From the NCBI GenBank assembly GCA_965247015.1, contig CBDFGG010000004.1, positions 434,001-498,000 on the forward strand: a stretch of 64,000 nucleotides of DNA, in the 5' to 3' direction. A program made the position numbers and the translations under genes. This document shows positions 17,299 to 25,954 of this stretch, piece by piece. The stretch is from JAIXWP01 sp965247015 (lineage in GTDB: Bacteria > Bacteroidota > Bacteroidia > Flavobacteriales_D > Sanyastnellaceae). Position 1 is the first letter of the stretch. Each line of letters begins with the position of its first letter. The notes under the pieces are model-generated. The model was given only the letters and a program-made list of their open reading frames with translations. It had not been told where the DNA came from and did no database searches.

Positions 17299-17341
17299 CC
17301 TACCTTCAATACATGTGATTATGACTTGATTGATGGCACTT

Positions 17342-17420
17342 CAGTGTAGACAGTGGGAGCAGTGTAACATTGTAGCAGTGTAACAGTGGAAGTGAAACAG
17401 TAAAACATTGAAACAGTAAA
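17342..17420. repeat. 8-bp-period repeat block, inverted orientation
   Basis: Units such as CAGTGTAA CATTGTAG and CAGTAAAA CATTGAAA are the reverse complement type of block 1. They lie ~45 nt beyond it, so the pair forms a large imperfect inverted repeat. Confidence 0.65.
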
Positions 17421-17628
17421 ATTCGCGGACCCCAAATCAGCCAACAGAGCAAATAGCCCCAGGGGGGCGACATATCAATAACCCGCGGAATATGGCCCCC
17501 ACCCCATCCATCACGGAGCCCCGAAGGGGCGACGTATTCTGCGAAGCAGAAATAAAATGAATAATCATTCGAAGAATAAAATGGCTTTCGTCTTGTAAAA
17601 GAAGGACGGCTAAGTTTAGATCAAACTT
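17391..17628. repeat. 235-bp direct repeat, copy 2
   Basis: This is the second copy of 16966-17203, offset by about 425 bp. It has a few substitutions and small indels (AGAGGGGC versus GGGGGGC; CTCGTCTTATAA versus TTCGTCTTGTAA). The 8-bp-period block flows directly into its start. Confidence 0.85.
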
Positions 17629-17786
17629 ATTTCACCGCCATGACGCCAAGGAAACTGGAGAAACGCTAAGAAGGATGATCCACCCGATACTTGCAGTCCC
17701 AAAAGCAAAGTTGTTTTCTACACTTAATTTAGAGATGTTAGCCCCATTCTTATCAAGTTTATACGGCAAAGTTCGAAAGAAATTCA

Positions 17787-18398
17787 TCAAGCAGATTTCT
17801 TAGATTCACGCCTTCTGTTCCGAGAATAGGGTTCATACAACTTATTCAATTTCTCTTTTTCGATGCAATCATAACTTGGAGGCCAAACACAATTGTAATA
17901 ACTTATACTATCATGTATAAGAACTATTGTGCGCTTGGCCGAAGAAAGCACAAACTCAACGCTATCAGCAAGAGTAATTTGTTTCCTAACACTCCCCATT
18001 TCCTTAGAAAAGGAAGTGTGCTTGAACTCGTCTGAAAGAATTGGATATATCGCTAAAAATACAGAATCGCTTGGTGGAATGATGAAGTTAGGCATTGGAA
18101 TATTTCTAACCAATGCCGTCTCTTCCAAAATCAAATCACCATCTCTATGATACCTAATCAAGCACGTATCAGAGGTAATAAAAATAAATGAATCTGTATG
18201 ATTGAATAAGGGAAGAATATTCATCTCACTATATTCCGCTGCATCGTGATCAATCTCTTCTGAATAAAATGATATGCGATCCAAAAATGGGGACTCAACA
18301 CTCTTAACTTTTTCAGTATTGCAAGCAATCATGAAAATCGCAGATAGGAATATTAGGAAAGAATAATAGACATTCATAATTCTTTTTGTTCTATCCAT
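17787..18398 (-). CDS. Island lipoprotein of unknown function
   Basis: I do not recognise this 203-residue protein. The N-terminus (MNVYYSFLIFLSAIFMIAC from an internal Met at 18377, the likelier start) is a lipoprotein signal. The mature part is rich in beta-prone stretches and ends in a basic tail (RNRRRESKKSA). It is the first of several small exported proteins on the minus strand of the island and may be an immunity-type protein left without its toxin; this is inference from context. Confidence 0.55.
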   Translation of the reverse strand: MDRTKRIMNVYYSFLIFLSAIFMIACNTEKVKSVESPFLDRISFYSEEIDHDAAEYSEMNILPLFNHTDSFIFITSDTCLIRYHRDGDLILEETALVRNIPMPNFIIPPSDSVFLAIYPILSDEFKHTSFSKEMGSVRKQITLADSVEFVLSSAKRTIVLIHDSISYYNCVWPPSYDCIEKEKLNKLYEPYSRNRRRESKKSA

Positions 18399-18506
18399 TT
18401 CTAATGACTTAAATCTACTTCAAAAAAATACACCACTGAGACACTTTGATTTTTCAATCTACCATGAAGAACTTTACCGTCACATTCTCTTCGCAACAAA
18501 ACAGTT

Positions 18507-19013
18507 TCACCAACATGCTATGCCATATGGCGATGGCCTGTTAGTTCTCATTGGACCATACTTTGCGTCTAGCGTGGAATCTATTTCAACTATCTTCATT
18601 TTGATTGAATCCCATAATGGCTGAGGAATAGATTCTTTGTGTAAATAATTTATGTGTGTGATACCTCGTTGAGCACCCCAACAACATGTGTCGAAATGAT
18701 ACACTTCATAAAAACCGCCTCCAATAGACCGTGACAAATAAACAGGTCTATCCAAAGGCAACATATGAAGATCCGGTTGTAAAACATTTAAAACAAAACC
18801 AGAATCATTAAAAAAATTAAAAAATCTAGCCGTGTCTTCCACATCTGATATTGCCGGAACTGCATCTAAGAGTGGAGTGTAAGCATAATACTCATCGATC
18901 ACTACACGTCTATAAATAGACTCGTTTTTACGCTTCAAATAAAGCTTTGTTAAAGCGAACACCGAGAAAAAAACGATATTTATAATTACTGCGTAAATTA
19001 TATTTCTTCCCAT
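18507..19013 (-). CDS. Small membrane-anchored island protein
   Basis: A 168-residue protein with one N-terminal membrane segment (NIIYAVIINIVFFSVFALTKL), then a soluble domain facing the periplasm (VFALTKLYLKRKNES...). I do not recognise the domain. Visible features are PLLDAVPAISDVEDTARFFN, HFDTCCWGAQRGITHINYLH and KMKIVEIDSTLDAKYGPM. An immunity role is possible from its size, topology and neighbours, but no toxin is adjacent. Confidence 0.5.
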   Translation of the reverse strand: MGRNIIYAVIINIVFFSVFALTKLYLKRKNESIYRRVVIDEYYAYTPLLDAVPAISDVEDTARFFNFFNDSGFVLNVLQPDLHMLPLDRPVYLSRSIGGGFYEVYHFDTCCWGAQRGITHINYLHKESIPQPLWDSIKMKIVEIDSTLDAKYGPMRTNRPSPYGIACW

Positions 19014-19126
19014 TGAAACCTCACTTTATAAAGCTCAAAGTAATTGCCAGTCGTCAATACAAAAATACATTTCATTCAACCATGCCCCACTGAACAGATT
19101 GTGCGTATCGATGAAAATATCATACC

Positions 19127-19579
19127 CTAATGATTGTATTTATCAATCAATGCATCAAACTCGGCAAAGCACGCTCTATCATTATCCATTGATTCCTTAT
19201 AGTAATACATAACAATATTCACATTAGTTCCATACCATGATTGCACAAATATCTTTTCTCTTTTCTCAACATCACTCAAATGAAGTCTTTCTCCAGCAGA
19301 AGTAATGACAAAAAAATCTGCAGTAAAAGAGTCTTCATCAAATGGATGATCTGCAATCATAGCACCTGGGCTCAACAGAACATCAATCGTTTTCTTATCA
19401 TAAGTTTCTTGATCGTATTGAGTTTCTTTTTCAAAAATTAGAAAACTACACATCCCTGTATCTGATGAAAAGATAAAATTATAGTGCTTAGAACCATGTA
19501 AAGTTTGACAAGAACTCGTTGTAATTGCAACGATTATCGCTGCTACTATTAGGATAGTAATGGTACTTTTAGTCATCAT
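19127..19579 (-). CDS. Small island lipoprotein
   Basis: A 150-residue protein. The signal peptide has a lipobox-like end (AITTSSCQTL). The mature part includes NFIFSSDTGMCSFLIFEKE and SWYGTNVNIVMYYYKES. I do not recognise the family. The local base composition is AT-rich. It is probably an exported or outer-membrane lipoprotein of immunity type. Confidence 0.5.
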   Translation of the reverse strand: MMTKSTITILIVAAIIVAITTSSCQTLHGSKHYNFIFSSDTGMCSFLIFEKETQYDQETYDKKTIDVLLSPGAMIADHPFDEDSFTADFFVITSAGERLHLSDVEKREKIFVQSWYGTNVNIVMYYYKESMDNDRACFAEFDALIDKYNH

Positions 19580-19728
19580 TTTAATAGTTTTTTTTTTTAC
19601 TTAGTCTTTCTCATTCTTGCCTGAAATTACGCCTTCTGCGTTTACTCCTATTCCTTCAACAAAACTCTCACTTCATAACACAAAAAAACACCTCATCTCT
19701 CTAATTCAATTAAATCACACTATACAAC

Positions 19729-19962
19729 CTAGGATCTTTCAACAATATTGAGAACCATATTATACAAAATCATTAAACAAACCAGCATAAGTACCACTCC
19801 TGTCATAAATACGTTACATATATAACTTCCTTGTTTGAAGTTTTTTTCTTTTCGATCATAACAAGTATCTAATTCCAAATATGCCATCACAAATCCTATA
19901 ACTCCAATAAGAATTACTCCCGCAAATTCAATCACTTCATGGTATTGATAATAATTTTTCAT
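19729..19962 (-). CDS. Two-segment membrane protein, paralogue of 25273-25500
   Basis: A 77-residue protein with two membrane segments (FAGVILIGVIGFVMAYLEL and VFMTGVVLMLVCLMILYNMV) around a short basic loop with C-Y-D-R-K-E. The gene at 25273-25500 has the same plan and shares MxNYYQ, the CYDRKE loop and a following G-x-(F/Y)-(I/V)-C-N. Function is unknown. Two diverged copies in one island suggest a selected role such as immunity to a membrane-acting toxin. Confidence 0.55.
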   Translation of the reverse strand: MKNYYQYHEVIEFAGVILIGVIGFVMAYLELDTCYDRKEKNFKQGSYICNVFMTGVVLMLVCLMILYNMVLNIVERS

Positions 19963-20067
19963 TTTGCATACTTGCTTTCAAATGTTCATTTGATAAGATT
20001 TTTTCCTTCGGCTAAACTAATGACTGATCGAGAGATTTTAATCGCAGAAGCTAAACTAGATAAACAT

Positions 20068-20430
20068 TCATTCTTTCTGCCTAATTCCTCCTTTACGTCT
20101 ACTAATAATAACCACAGGAATGATTGATACAACGGTGATCATTAGTGATCTCTGCCATGCCAAATGATAATCAACCGGTAACCGGAATAAATATTGATAA
20201 GATAAAAAAGCAGTAAAAATTGTAATTGTAACCACGAGCTTATTCTTGCATACTTCTGGAAGAACAAAAACTAATATCGCGTAAACTATGAAAAAGTATA
20301 AAAAAAAATAAATTACAGACAGTATTTCCCAGTATCTTATTTTCATTATAAACGTTAATGTGTAATCAAAAATCAGAATAGCAAAAAATGAGTAACATGC
20401 TACTTTGAGTATCAGTTTTATTAGATTCAT
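20068..20430 (-). CDS. Small polytopic membrane protein
   Basis: A 120-residue protein with about four predicted membrane segments (LIKLILKVACYSFFAILIFD, SVIYFFLYFFIVYAILVFVL, VTITIFTAFLSYQYLF, SLMITVVSIIPVVIISR) and a basic C-terminus. I do not recognise a family. The 230 bp upstream of it hold no gene that I can support. Its base composition matches the other AT-rich island genes. Confidence 0.45.
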   Translation of the reverse strand: MNLIKLILKVACYSFFAILIFDYTLTFIMKIRYWEILSVIYFFLYFFIVYAILVFVLPEVCKNKLVVTITIFTAFLSYQYLFRLPVDYHLAWQRSLMITVVSIIPVVIISRRKGGIRQKE

Positions 20431-20660
20431 TTTACTTTCTTTCTTGATGTCACAACATTTGCATTATCAACGGTAAGCCATGCGCAGAGCCATTGGAACT
20501 GTATCTCATATTTATTATCGTCTTCTGGAAACCTATTACTCTTTCTCGAAATTAATAAGATTAAATCTAATAGTAGAATTTATTCTTCAAGCCAAGCTCC
20601 CAGTACAAATACCACTACACAAGCACATAAAACTATCCAACACTTTGATAAAATTAATAG

Positions 20661-21059
20661 CTACCAAGAATCATTGACCAATCCTCTTGTCCATATTCGA
20701 ATAGAGTCATTTCGTCGATATCGCATTACAGTCGAACACTCCAAAGTATCCGGATAGGATTGATAGATATACCAATCTCCTTTCCTTCTTCCATCTTTTA
20801 TATTTCCGGAAGCTTGTAATATACTATTTTTAAAAACACACACCCTTTTACTATCCAAATGAACGGTATCTTGGCCGTTATAAGCCATTTGGCAATGACA
20901 AAACGTCTCTCCGCCTCTAGTGTAAAAATGTCTCCATCTGTTACAAGAGGCTAGAGAAAGAACTAAAAAACATATAACGTAAAACAATCTAATCTTATAA
21001 TTTTTCTCTAATTCCGACATATCCTTTAGTTTTATAATTATTCTCCCATGTTTGCTCAT
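20661..21059 (-). CDS. Small lipoprotein with a MORN-like stretch
   Basis: A 132-residue protein; an internal Met at residue 14 may be the start. The signal ends VLSLASC, a lipobox. The mature part has GNIKDGRRKGDWYIY, a pattern seen in MORN-like antitoxin and immunity proteins, plus cysteines (FCHCQMAYNG). It probably sits in the periplasm, lipid-anchored. The scrap of a possible toxin tip at 21080-21229 lies just upstream on the same strand, which fits a toxin-then-immunity order. Confidence 0.5.
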   Translation of the reverse strand: MSKHGRIIIKLKDMSELEKNYKIRLFYVICFLVLSLASCNRWRHFYTRGGETFCHCQMAYNGQDTVHLDSKRVCVFKNSILQASGNIKDGRRKGDWYIYQSYPDTLECSTVMRYRRNDSIRIWTRGLVNDSW

Positions 21060-21079
21060 TTTTGAGACCAGGATTCTTC

Positions 21080-21229
21080 TTATGATACTCCCTTCTGAAA
21101 TTTATTTCTGAGTTTTAGCGCGCCATTAAAAAAACGCATCCACACTCCACCATCTGCCCAGCTCATTTCAGAAATTCTTATATCGAAATCGTAGCCTTCC
21201 GATCTGCCGACAATTTCATAGAATGACTC
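21080..21229 (-). pseudogene. Orphan C-terminal scrap, possible toxin tip
   Basis: An open 49-codon frame ends in TAA 20 nt before the next gene and has no start codon. It reads ESFYEIVGRSEGYDFDIRIS, then EMSWADGGVWMRFFNGALKL. The protein-like composition, absence of a start and position directly before a lipoprotein gene suggest the tail of a lost toxin gene. It could be a chance open frame. Confidence 0.3.
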
Positions 21230-21263
21230 TTAATAAAAGCACTCCTTTGAAACTTTCGATATG

Positions 21264-21875
21264 TCATTTGAATCCTTGCTCAAAGCTCTTTATAAAAATG
21301 GGATTTACTTTCCTACTGAGTTGTAAACCCATGTCCAAATCTCTTTTACTCAATTCATATTCTTGCATCCTAAAATAAGAATTAGCTCTTGAAAACAAAC
21401 TAGTCAAATAAAGATTCTGATCTTCTACAGCCATTTTTCTAAACGTTACAATTAATGACAATGAGTCTAGTGAATCGCTATTCGTGAGTAGAAGTGAGAG
21501 CACATCACCATAAGTCTTGGCAGCTAGTTCATATCGATTTGTTGTGAAATAATGTTCGGCTAAATAACCATTACAATAACCCAGTTCATTCTTAGTGTCT
21601 GACTGCTCACAGCAATTACGATGTGCCAGGAAGAAGTATTTATCATCTCTCCCGATGCTTCGTATTGCGAATAAATTGGTAAGAGCACTATCTATTTCGT
21701 GATTATTGTCAAATGAATATTTTATATAGTCGTAGGCCACACTATCATTCATCACTTCAAATTTTTGTTGTGAAATTTTGGTTGAACATGGGTCCTTTCT
21801 TCCGGACTCATTACAACTCTGAAAAAAAATAGCGTGGAAAATGAAAATTGATTGTATCAGAGCTCTCTTTTTCAT
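21264..21875 (-). CDS. Island lipoprotein with TPR-like helices
   Basis: A 203-residue protein with a lipoprotein signal (IFIFHAIFFQSCNESG). The mature part is helical with TPR-like spacing (YLAEHYFTTNRYELAAKTYG, then SLFSRANSYFRMQEYELSKRDLDMGL). It has no enzyme motifs. It may be an immunity or scaffold protein; the partner is unknown. Confidence 0.5.
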   Translation of the reverse strand: MKKRALIQSIFIFHAIFFQSCNESGRKDPCSTKISQQKFEVMNDSVAYDYIKYSFDNNHEIDSALTNLFAIRSIGRDDKYFFLAHRNCCEQSDTKNELGYCNGYLAEHYFTTNRYELAAKTYGDVLSLLLTNSDSLDSLSLIVTFRKMAVEDQNLYLTSLFSRANSYFRMQEYELSKRDLDMGLQLSRKVNPIFIKSFEQGFK

Positions 21876-21987
21876 TATTTTACTTCCGTTATTATTTTAG
21901 TTTTATTACCTTTTATAATTTGACTTATTAACAGCTAGGAACGAGGAGATCCGAAAAAAGTAAATTAATTCTTACTAAAGTATAACC

Positions 21988-22473
21988 TTACCTTATTTGA
22001 ACTTTCTGAATAAACTGATTCATTCTAGCGTAATTCAACTCATTTGTTTCACACGACAATACCAAATTTTGCGGAATAACAGCTCTAATGAATACAGAAT
22101 TTTCCAAATACACTACAGCTTGATTTAAACTGAAGTCTGCCTCATAAAAGAGCATAGCATCACGATATTCTCGTCCCAAATCTCTTTCAAATTGCGATGG
22201 GCAAAATTGATTTCGAATTTCATCTTGTGTAATGTTCTGAGGAAGTGATTCAATGTTTAACAAACCTATCTGTTCCGAGCTATAAAACACTTGAATTTTT
22301 TCTTCTTTAGATTTTGAAAAGCTAAATCCATCACAATATAACACTCTCTCTTCAAAGGGTATTTCATTCAACTGCTGACTTGCTGTTATATTAGAAACTC
22401 TATTGATGAGATACCCCAAAAAGCATAACACAACTAATATAAAAATTAAAGAAAATACTCTATTTACTTTCAT
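21988..22473 (-). CDS. Small membrane-anchored island protein
   Basis: A 161-residue protein with one N-terminal membrane segment (FSLIFILVVLCFLGYLINRV) and a periplasmic domain of ~130 residues. I do not recognise the family. Its start overlaps the end of the upstream gene by 14 nt, so the two are translated together and probably work together. Confidence 0.5.
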   Translation of the reverse strand: MKVNRVFSLIFILVVLCFLGYLINRVSNITASQQLNEIPFEERVLYCDGFSFSKSKEEKIQVFYSSEQIGLLNIESLPQNITQDEIRNQFCPSQFERDLGREYRDAMLFYEADFSLNQAVVYLENSVFIRAVIPQNLVLSCETNELNYARMNQFIQKVQIR

Positions 22474-23002
22474 TTTTCTTTTTTCTTAATTCTGAAACGA
22501 AATCATTTCGATTCCTTTTAAACCAATCTATTATCTTAGGATCATTCGTGCCGAATGAAAAATAAAGCGTATCATCCATTATCCTATGAGATGAAAAGTT
22601 ATCCTCTTCAAAATAAAAATCCCAAAACCCACTCTTTTTCGAATACTGGGTTTTCAAACTTTCAACATTCATTACGCTTTCAGGGTGACAGAAGTCATGA
22701 TTTGGCTTATCATTACTTCCTTTTTTGGACACAGTCATCAGAACCATCTTAAAGTACAAAGCCTCACCAAATTCATTGATTATTTCCGATTCATATGATC
22801 TAGATACATACCTTAAATCTCTTGTCAATGATCTACTAGCGTAACCTTCAAATGGGCTCGGATAAATTAGCTCAACTTCTCCCTTTGCAAGTGTATCATA
22901 CGATTGAATACTATCAGTATATGTAGTTCCAGTCGTTCGAATATCAGCTAAAATCGCACTAGCAATAAATACAAAGACAGATGCTATTCCAATTGTTTTC
23001 AA
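22460..23002 (-). CDS. Exported island protein following an rhs remnant
   Basis: A 180-residue protein with a signal peptide (ASVFVFIASAILADI). The mature part carries VELIYPSPFEGYASR and YEEDNFSSHR-like segments; I do not recognise the family. It begins 22 nt after the decayed rhs fragment at 23025-23125 and overlaps the next gene by 14 nt. The rhs-then-small-exported-protein order matches the two intact modules, so immunity is the best guess. Confidence 0.5.
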   Translation of the reverse strand: MKTIGIASVFVFIASAILADIRTTGTTYTDSIQSYDTLAKGEVELIYPSPFEGYASRSLTRDLRYVSRSYESEIINEFGEALYFKMVLMTVSKKGSNDKPNHDFCHPESVMNVESLKTQYSKKSGFWDFYFEEDNFSSHRIMDDTLYFSFGTNDPKIIDWFKRNRNDFVSELRKKKNESK

Positions 23003-23024
23003 ATTATTTCAATTTCGCGATTAT

Positions 23025-23125
23025 TTAAACAATCATATCTTCCTCCACTTTCCTCACCTCCAAGCTCGGACTACCGTAAATATGTTGTGCTTGGAGTTTC
23101 AATTGATCCGTTTTTAGAATTTCTT
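23025..23125 (-). pseudogene. Decayed rhs C-terminal module D (5' end only)
   Basis: The frame reads ILKTDQLKLQAQHIYGSPSL, then EVRKVEEDMIV and stop. This is the same start as the intact modules at 28811 and 30925 (ILKTDHLKLQEQHIYGSARL), but it ends after ~16 codons of core. The upstream ~55 bp (AAATATGAAAATATTCTAG on the plus strand) is shared with modules B and C. Confidence 0.7.
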
Positions 23126-23179
23126 TACGAGACCTAAAATATGAAAATATTCTAGAATTAAAAAAAGACCCTAAACTAC

Positions 23180-23300
23180 CACAGGCCCGCAGTCTCGCAG
23201 TTCCACAGTATCAAGCTACCACACTAAAATAAAACTCCTCAACTCCCAAAACTAACTGCTACACTGTTACAATGCTACAATGCTTCACTGTTTCACTGAC
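23180..23300. repeat. 8-bp-period repeat block upstream of rhs module D
   Basis: The steps CGCAGTCT CGCAGTTC CACAGTAT continue to TACACTGT TACAATGC and TACAATGC TTCACTGT. Most bases match block 1 (17200-17298). Both blocks are followed by a shared ATATGATTATGACTTGAT-like tail. Confidence 0.75.
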
Positions 23301-23339
23301 CGACCTTTACAGCATATGATTATGACTTGATATCAAACA

Positions 23340-23927
23340 TCAACTCTTCTTGATAAATTCCGAAACGCTATTCGCTTTTCTATTTATCACTTGAAAAAAT
23401 GAGTACTGCGTCATCGTACCCACCCAATTCATTGGGTGAGAAATAACTACTAAATAATAGGGATTATTTTTAAATGTATAAAATTCTGATTCCGAATAAA
23501 CAATCTGCATATCCATGGAATCCAAGGGAAACATATCATTCTTGACTCTACAAATATCTAGCTGTTTCCCATTCATGTGAACACTTCTTATAGCAGTCGA
23601 ACTCATGTTTCTTTGAAAAATAGTATCAGTAAACTCAAATCTATTACCCGAAATCAGAAACTGATAGGTTGTAAACGAGGAGCTATCTGAATATCCTGAA
23701 CTAAATAAAATATCAGGCTTTAGCCTAGCTTCTTCTAGGAACACAGTTGTCTTTCCTTTTTCTACAAAAAATTTCACTATCGAATCTTCCACACAATCGG
23801 TATCAATTGTATTAGAATCGGGGTTTAGCGAATCAAGAGTCTCACTATTCCTTTCTTTCTTAACCTCTGTGGCACAGGAAAGAAGAACAAAGACAAATAC
23901 TAAACACACCAATTTCATCAATTTCAT
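23340..23927 (-). CDS. Lipoprotein following rhs module C, probable immunity protein
   Basis: A 195-residue lipoprotein (signal MKLMKLVCLVFVFVLLSC). It is acidic after the anchor (SLNPDSNTIDTDCVEDSIVK), then beta-rich with YLVVISHPMNWVGTMTQYS. I do not recognise the family. It starts 15 nt after the stop of the decayed rhs tip at 23943, so it is probably the immunity gene of a toxin that no longer reads through. Confidence 0.55.
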   Translation of the reverse strand: MKLMKLVCLVFVFVLLSCATEVKKERNSETLDSLNPDSNTIDTDCVEDSIVKFFVEKGKTTVFLEEARLKPDILFSSGYSDSSSFTTYQFLISGNRFEFTDTIFQRNMSSTAIRSVHMNGKQLDICRVKNDMFPLDSMDMQIVYSESEFYTFKNNPYYLVVISHPMNWVGTMTQYSFFQVINRKANSVSEFIKKS

Positions 23928-23942
23928 ATTTTGTATAATTAT

Positions 23943-24285
23943 TTATTCCTTTCCTTGTCCTAGTACCTTCCCTTTTCCTTCCCCTGGATACTGTAGATCT
24001 CTCCATGCATCAGTCCATTTAGAAAAAGTGATGTTCCTTATAGCGCCTGTGGATTCATATTTATAGTTCCAACTTACTCTATTCGGTATTTATATGTCAC
24101 TGCCCCTTCCCATAACTCACTATCTTCTTCTTGATTCTGGAACCCAAACCGGTATTCCTCCACACTCCATGTGCGGTCGGTGGTGCCTTGGGACATGGGA
24201 GCTCCCCTCTCTTTCCTCACCCCCAATCGCGCACTGCCGTAGATATGTTGTTCTTGGAGTTTCAAATAATCTGTTTTTAGAATTT
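23943..24285 (-). pseudogene. Decayed rhs C-terminal module C with internal deletion and frameshift
   Basis: The frame starts like the intact modules (KLQEQHIYGSARLGV) but jumps directly to GAPMSQGTTDRTWSVEEYRF. About 70 codons present in modules A and B are missing. It then runs to a stop after VTYKYRIE. In the next frame a tail-like stretch continues (VSWNYKYESTGAIRNITFSK, then WTDAWRDLQYPGEGKGK) to a stop at 23943, 15 nt before the lipoprotein gene. The module is thus broken at least twice. Confidence 0.75.
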
Positions 24286-24333
24286 CTTTTCAAAAACTAA
24301 AATATGAAAATATTCCAGAATTAAAACATAGAC

Positions 24334-24375
24334 TAAACTCTCACAGTATTAAAGTTTATCACATTAAGAAACATG
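24334..24375. repeat. Short remnant of an 8-bp-period block upstream of module C
   Basis: ACTCTCACAGTATTAAAG and CACATTAAGAA correspond to the beginning of the longer blocks and lie at the same place relative to the rhs start. Confidence 0.45.
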
Positions 24376-24415
24376 CCTCCCCTTTCACAGAATATCACTA
24401 TTTTTTTTTTAATTT

Positions 24416-25084
24416 TTATTCACTTGGATTATACCAAATAACAACTTTTCCGTTCTCCACAACTATAAAATGTTGAACCCGATGCTCCTCTTTATAGTAA
24501 GACTGAAGTTGATAAAACGATTGACTTGAACCATCTGAATATTGGACTGTAAATGCGCTAACTCTACTAATTTGATTTGTATAATCATTATCCTTTATAA
24601 TCCTATTTCCTATATCTACTGATTTTTTTTCATCACCAAAAACCATTGGTCCTTCGCACTCTGCAAATCCAATTATTTTCTTGTGAAACTTGATGTTATA
24701 GTCCCCATTCAAAGGTGACAAACTTAACACATTGCTAAAATCTTTTTTTGACACAAAAAAAGACCACCTATTAATTTCTCTGATTTCTACATATGCATTA
24801 AAATAAATATTGCTGTACCCCTCTTGCTCAGCAAACCTACTATAGTCTACAGGAACTATTTTGGTGATTATTAGCTCTCTCAGAATGTTAACATACCCCG
24901 CTTCACTGCTCTGTACCTCGTTACCGTAATCATAAATAGTGTCTCCAACTACTACCCCACTGAATCTCAGTGAGTCGAAAAAAAGAGTATCATACCTCGG
25001 TGAAAGAAAAAAAGACTGGCTGTGAATATTTGTATAAGAAATAACACCAAGAAATAAAAATAAATTAATCTTAAATGATAACAT
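24416..25084 (-). CDS. Secreted island protein of unknown function
   Basis: A 222-residue protein with a signal peptide (INLFLFLGVISYTNIHSQS). The mature part is beta-rich, with RYDTLFFDSLRFSGVVVGDT, a middle segment FVSKKDFSNVLSLSPLNG, and FTVQYSDGSSQSFYQLQSYY. I do not recognise the family. Upstream there is a ~190-bp gap with a short frame ending KPAGNVVGGMDRTVVIF, possibly another toxin scrap. Confidence 0.5.
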   Translation of the reverse strand: MLSFKINLFLFLGVISYTNIHSQSFFLSPRYDTLFFDSLRFSGVVVGDTIYDYGNEVQSSEAGYVNILRELIITKIVPVDYSRFAEQEGYSNIYFNAYVEIREINRWSFFVSKKDFSNVLSLSPLNGDYNIKFHKKIIGFAECEGPMVFGDEKKSVDIGNRIIKDNDYTNQISRVSAFTVQYSDGSSQSFYQLQSYYKEEHRVQHFIVVENGKVVIWYNPSE

Positions 25085-25272
25085 AATTCATTGAATTTTT
25101 TTTCAATTATTAAACTCCTCAATAGCGCCTTGGACAAGCAATACTTATTGAAAACTGCGAATGTAAAGTGTATTAAAAAATAACTACAGTTCGATCCATT
25201 CCCCCAACAACATTCCCTGCGGGTTTTGCTGGATATATACTACTTATTGTTGGCATGTTTAATCAATTAAAT

Positions 25273-25500
25273 TCATTTAAGCATATCACTAATAGTGTAG
25301 TAAAGCATCAATGCAGACGCAAATATTAAAACTATGCCTATTTTCAAGTAATTGCAAACAAATCCTCCTCTCTTAAAAACTCTCTCCTTTCGATCGTAGC
25401 ATTCATCAATCCCTAAACGAGCAATGATAAACCCCACTAATCCAAGAACAATTATACAAGCCAGCTCAACGAATACTATATTTTGGTAATAATTTCTCAC
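25273..25500 (-). CDS. Two-segment membrane protein, paralogue of 19729-19962
   Basis: A 75-residue protein with two membrane segments (LACIIVLGLVGFIIARLGI and IGIVLIFASALMLYYTI) and a central loop ECYDRKERVFKRGGFVCNYL. It clearly parallels the 77-residue protein at 19729-19962 in length, the CYDRKE loop and the following cysteine. Function is unknown; an immunity role is plausible. Confidence 0.55.
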   Translation of the reverse strand: MRNYYQNIVFVELACIIVLGLVGFIIARLGIDECYDRKERVFKRGGFVCNYLKIGIVLIFASALMLYYTISDMLK

Positions 25501-25954
25501 TTTTTTGCTTTATTTTCATATGCCTATTTAACTTCATCAAGCCCTTGATTTTTCCAACTTCTATGCGAATTGCTCCTATGGCTACTGCAATAGTCTTTTC
25601 AACTTTTGGAATCGTGCTTTGTTAAACAAGCTTCTTTGTAAACATAATAAAAACAACTCCAATTAAATGTTTCAAGGCACTTGTTATTGATCCAATACTT
25701 CAATTTTTAAAGTCCCTCTAGTTCTTTGTGACTGATAACAGCATTCTCACTGAACGTGTAATTTGAGTTAATTTGATATTTTTTATCAGATTAAAGTGCT
25801 AATTCCCATCAGCTTATAAATAGGTTACAAAGTAGGAATTTAACGTTGCATCATCAAAAAAAAACAATAAAAAGTAACTTCATCCAATTTTCATTTAAAA
25901 ATTGATTGAAAAGCACCCACCAAATACCCATGCTTCAGTTTCAAAATTATTTGA
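25501..25954. other. Gene-free AT-rich stretch
   Basis: About 450 bp with stops in all frames and no repeat that I recognise from elsewhere in the window. It includes A/T runs near 25855 and probably contains the promoter of the small frame at 25955. I see nothing else. Confidence 0.5.

Noticed and set aside
25080..25272. Short frame ending KPAGNVVGGMDRTVVIF as a gene
   Set aside because: It has only 27 codons with no neighbour overlap; it may be a toxin scrap but I cannot support it as a feature.
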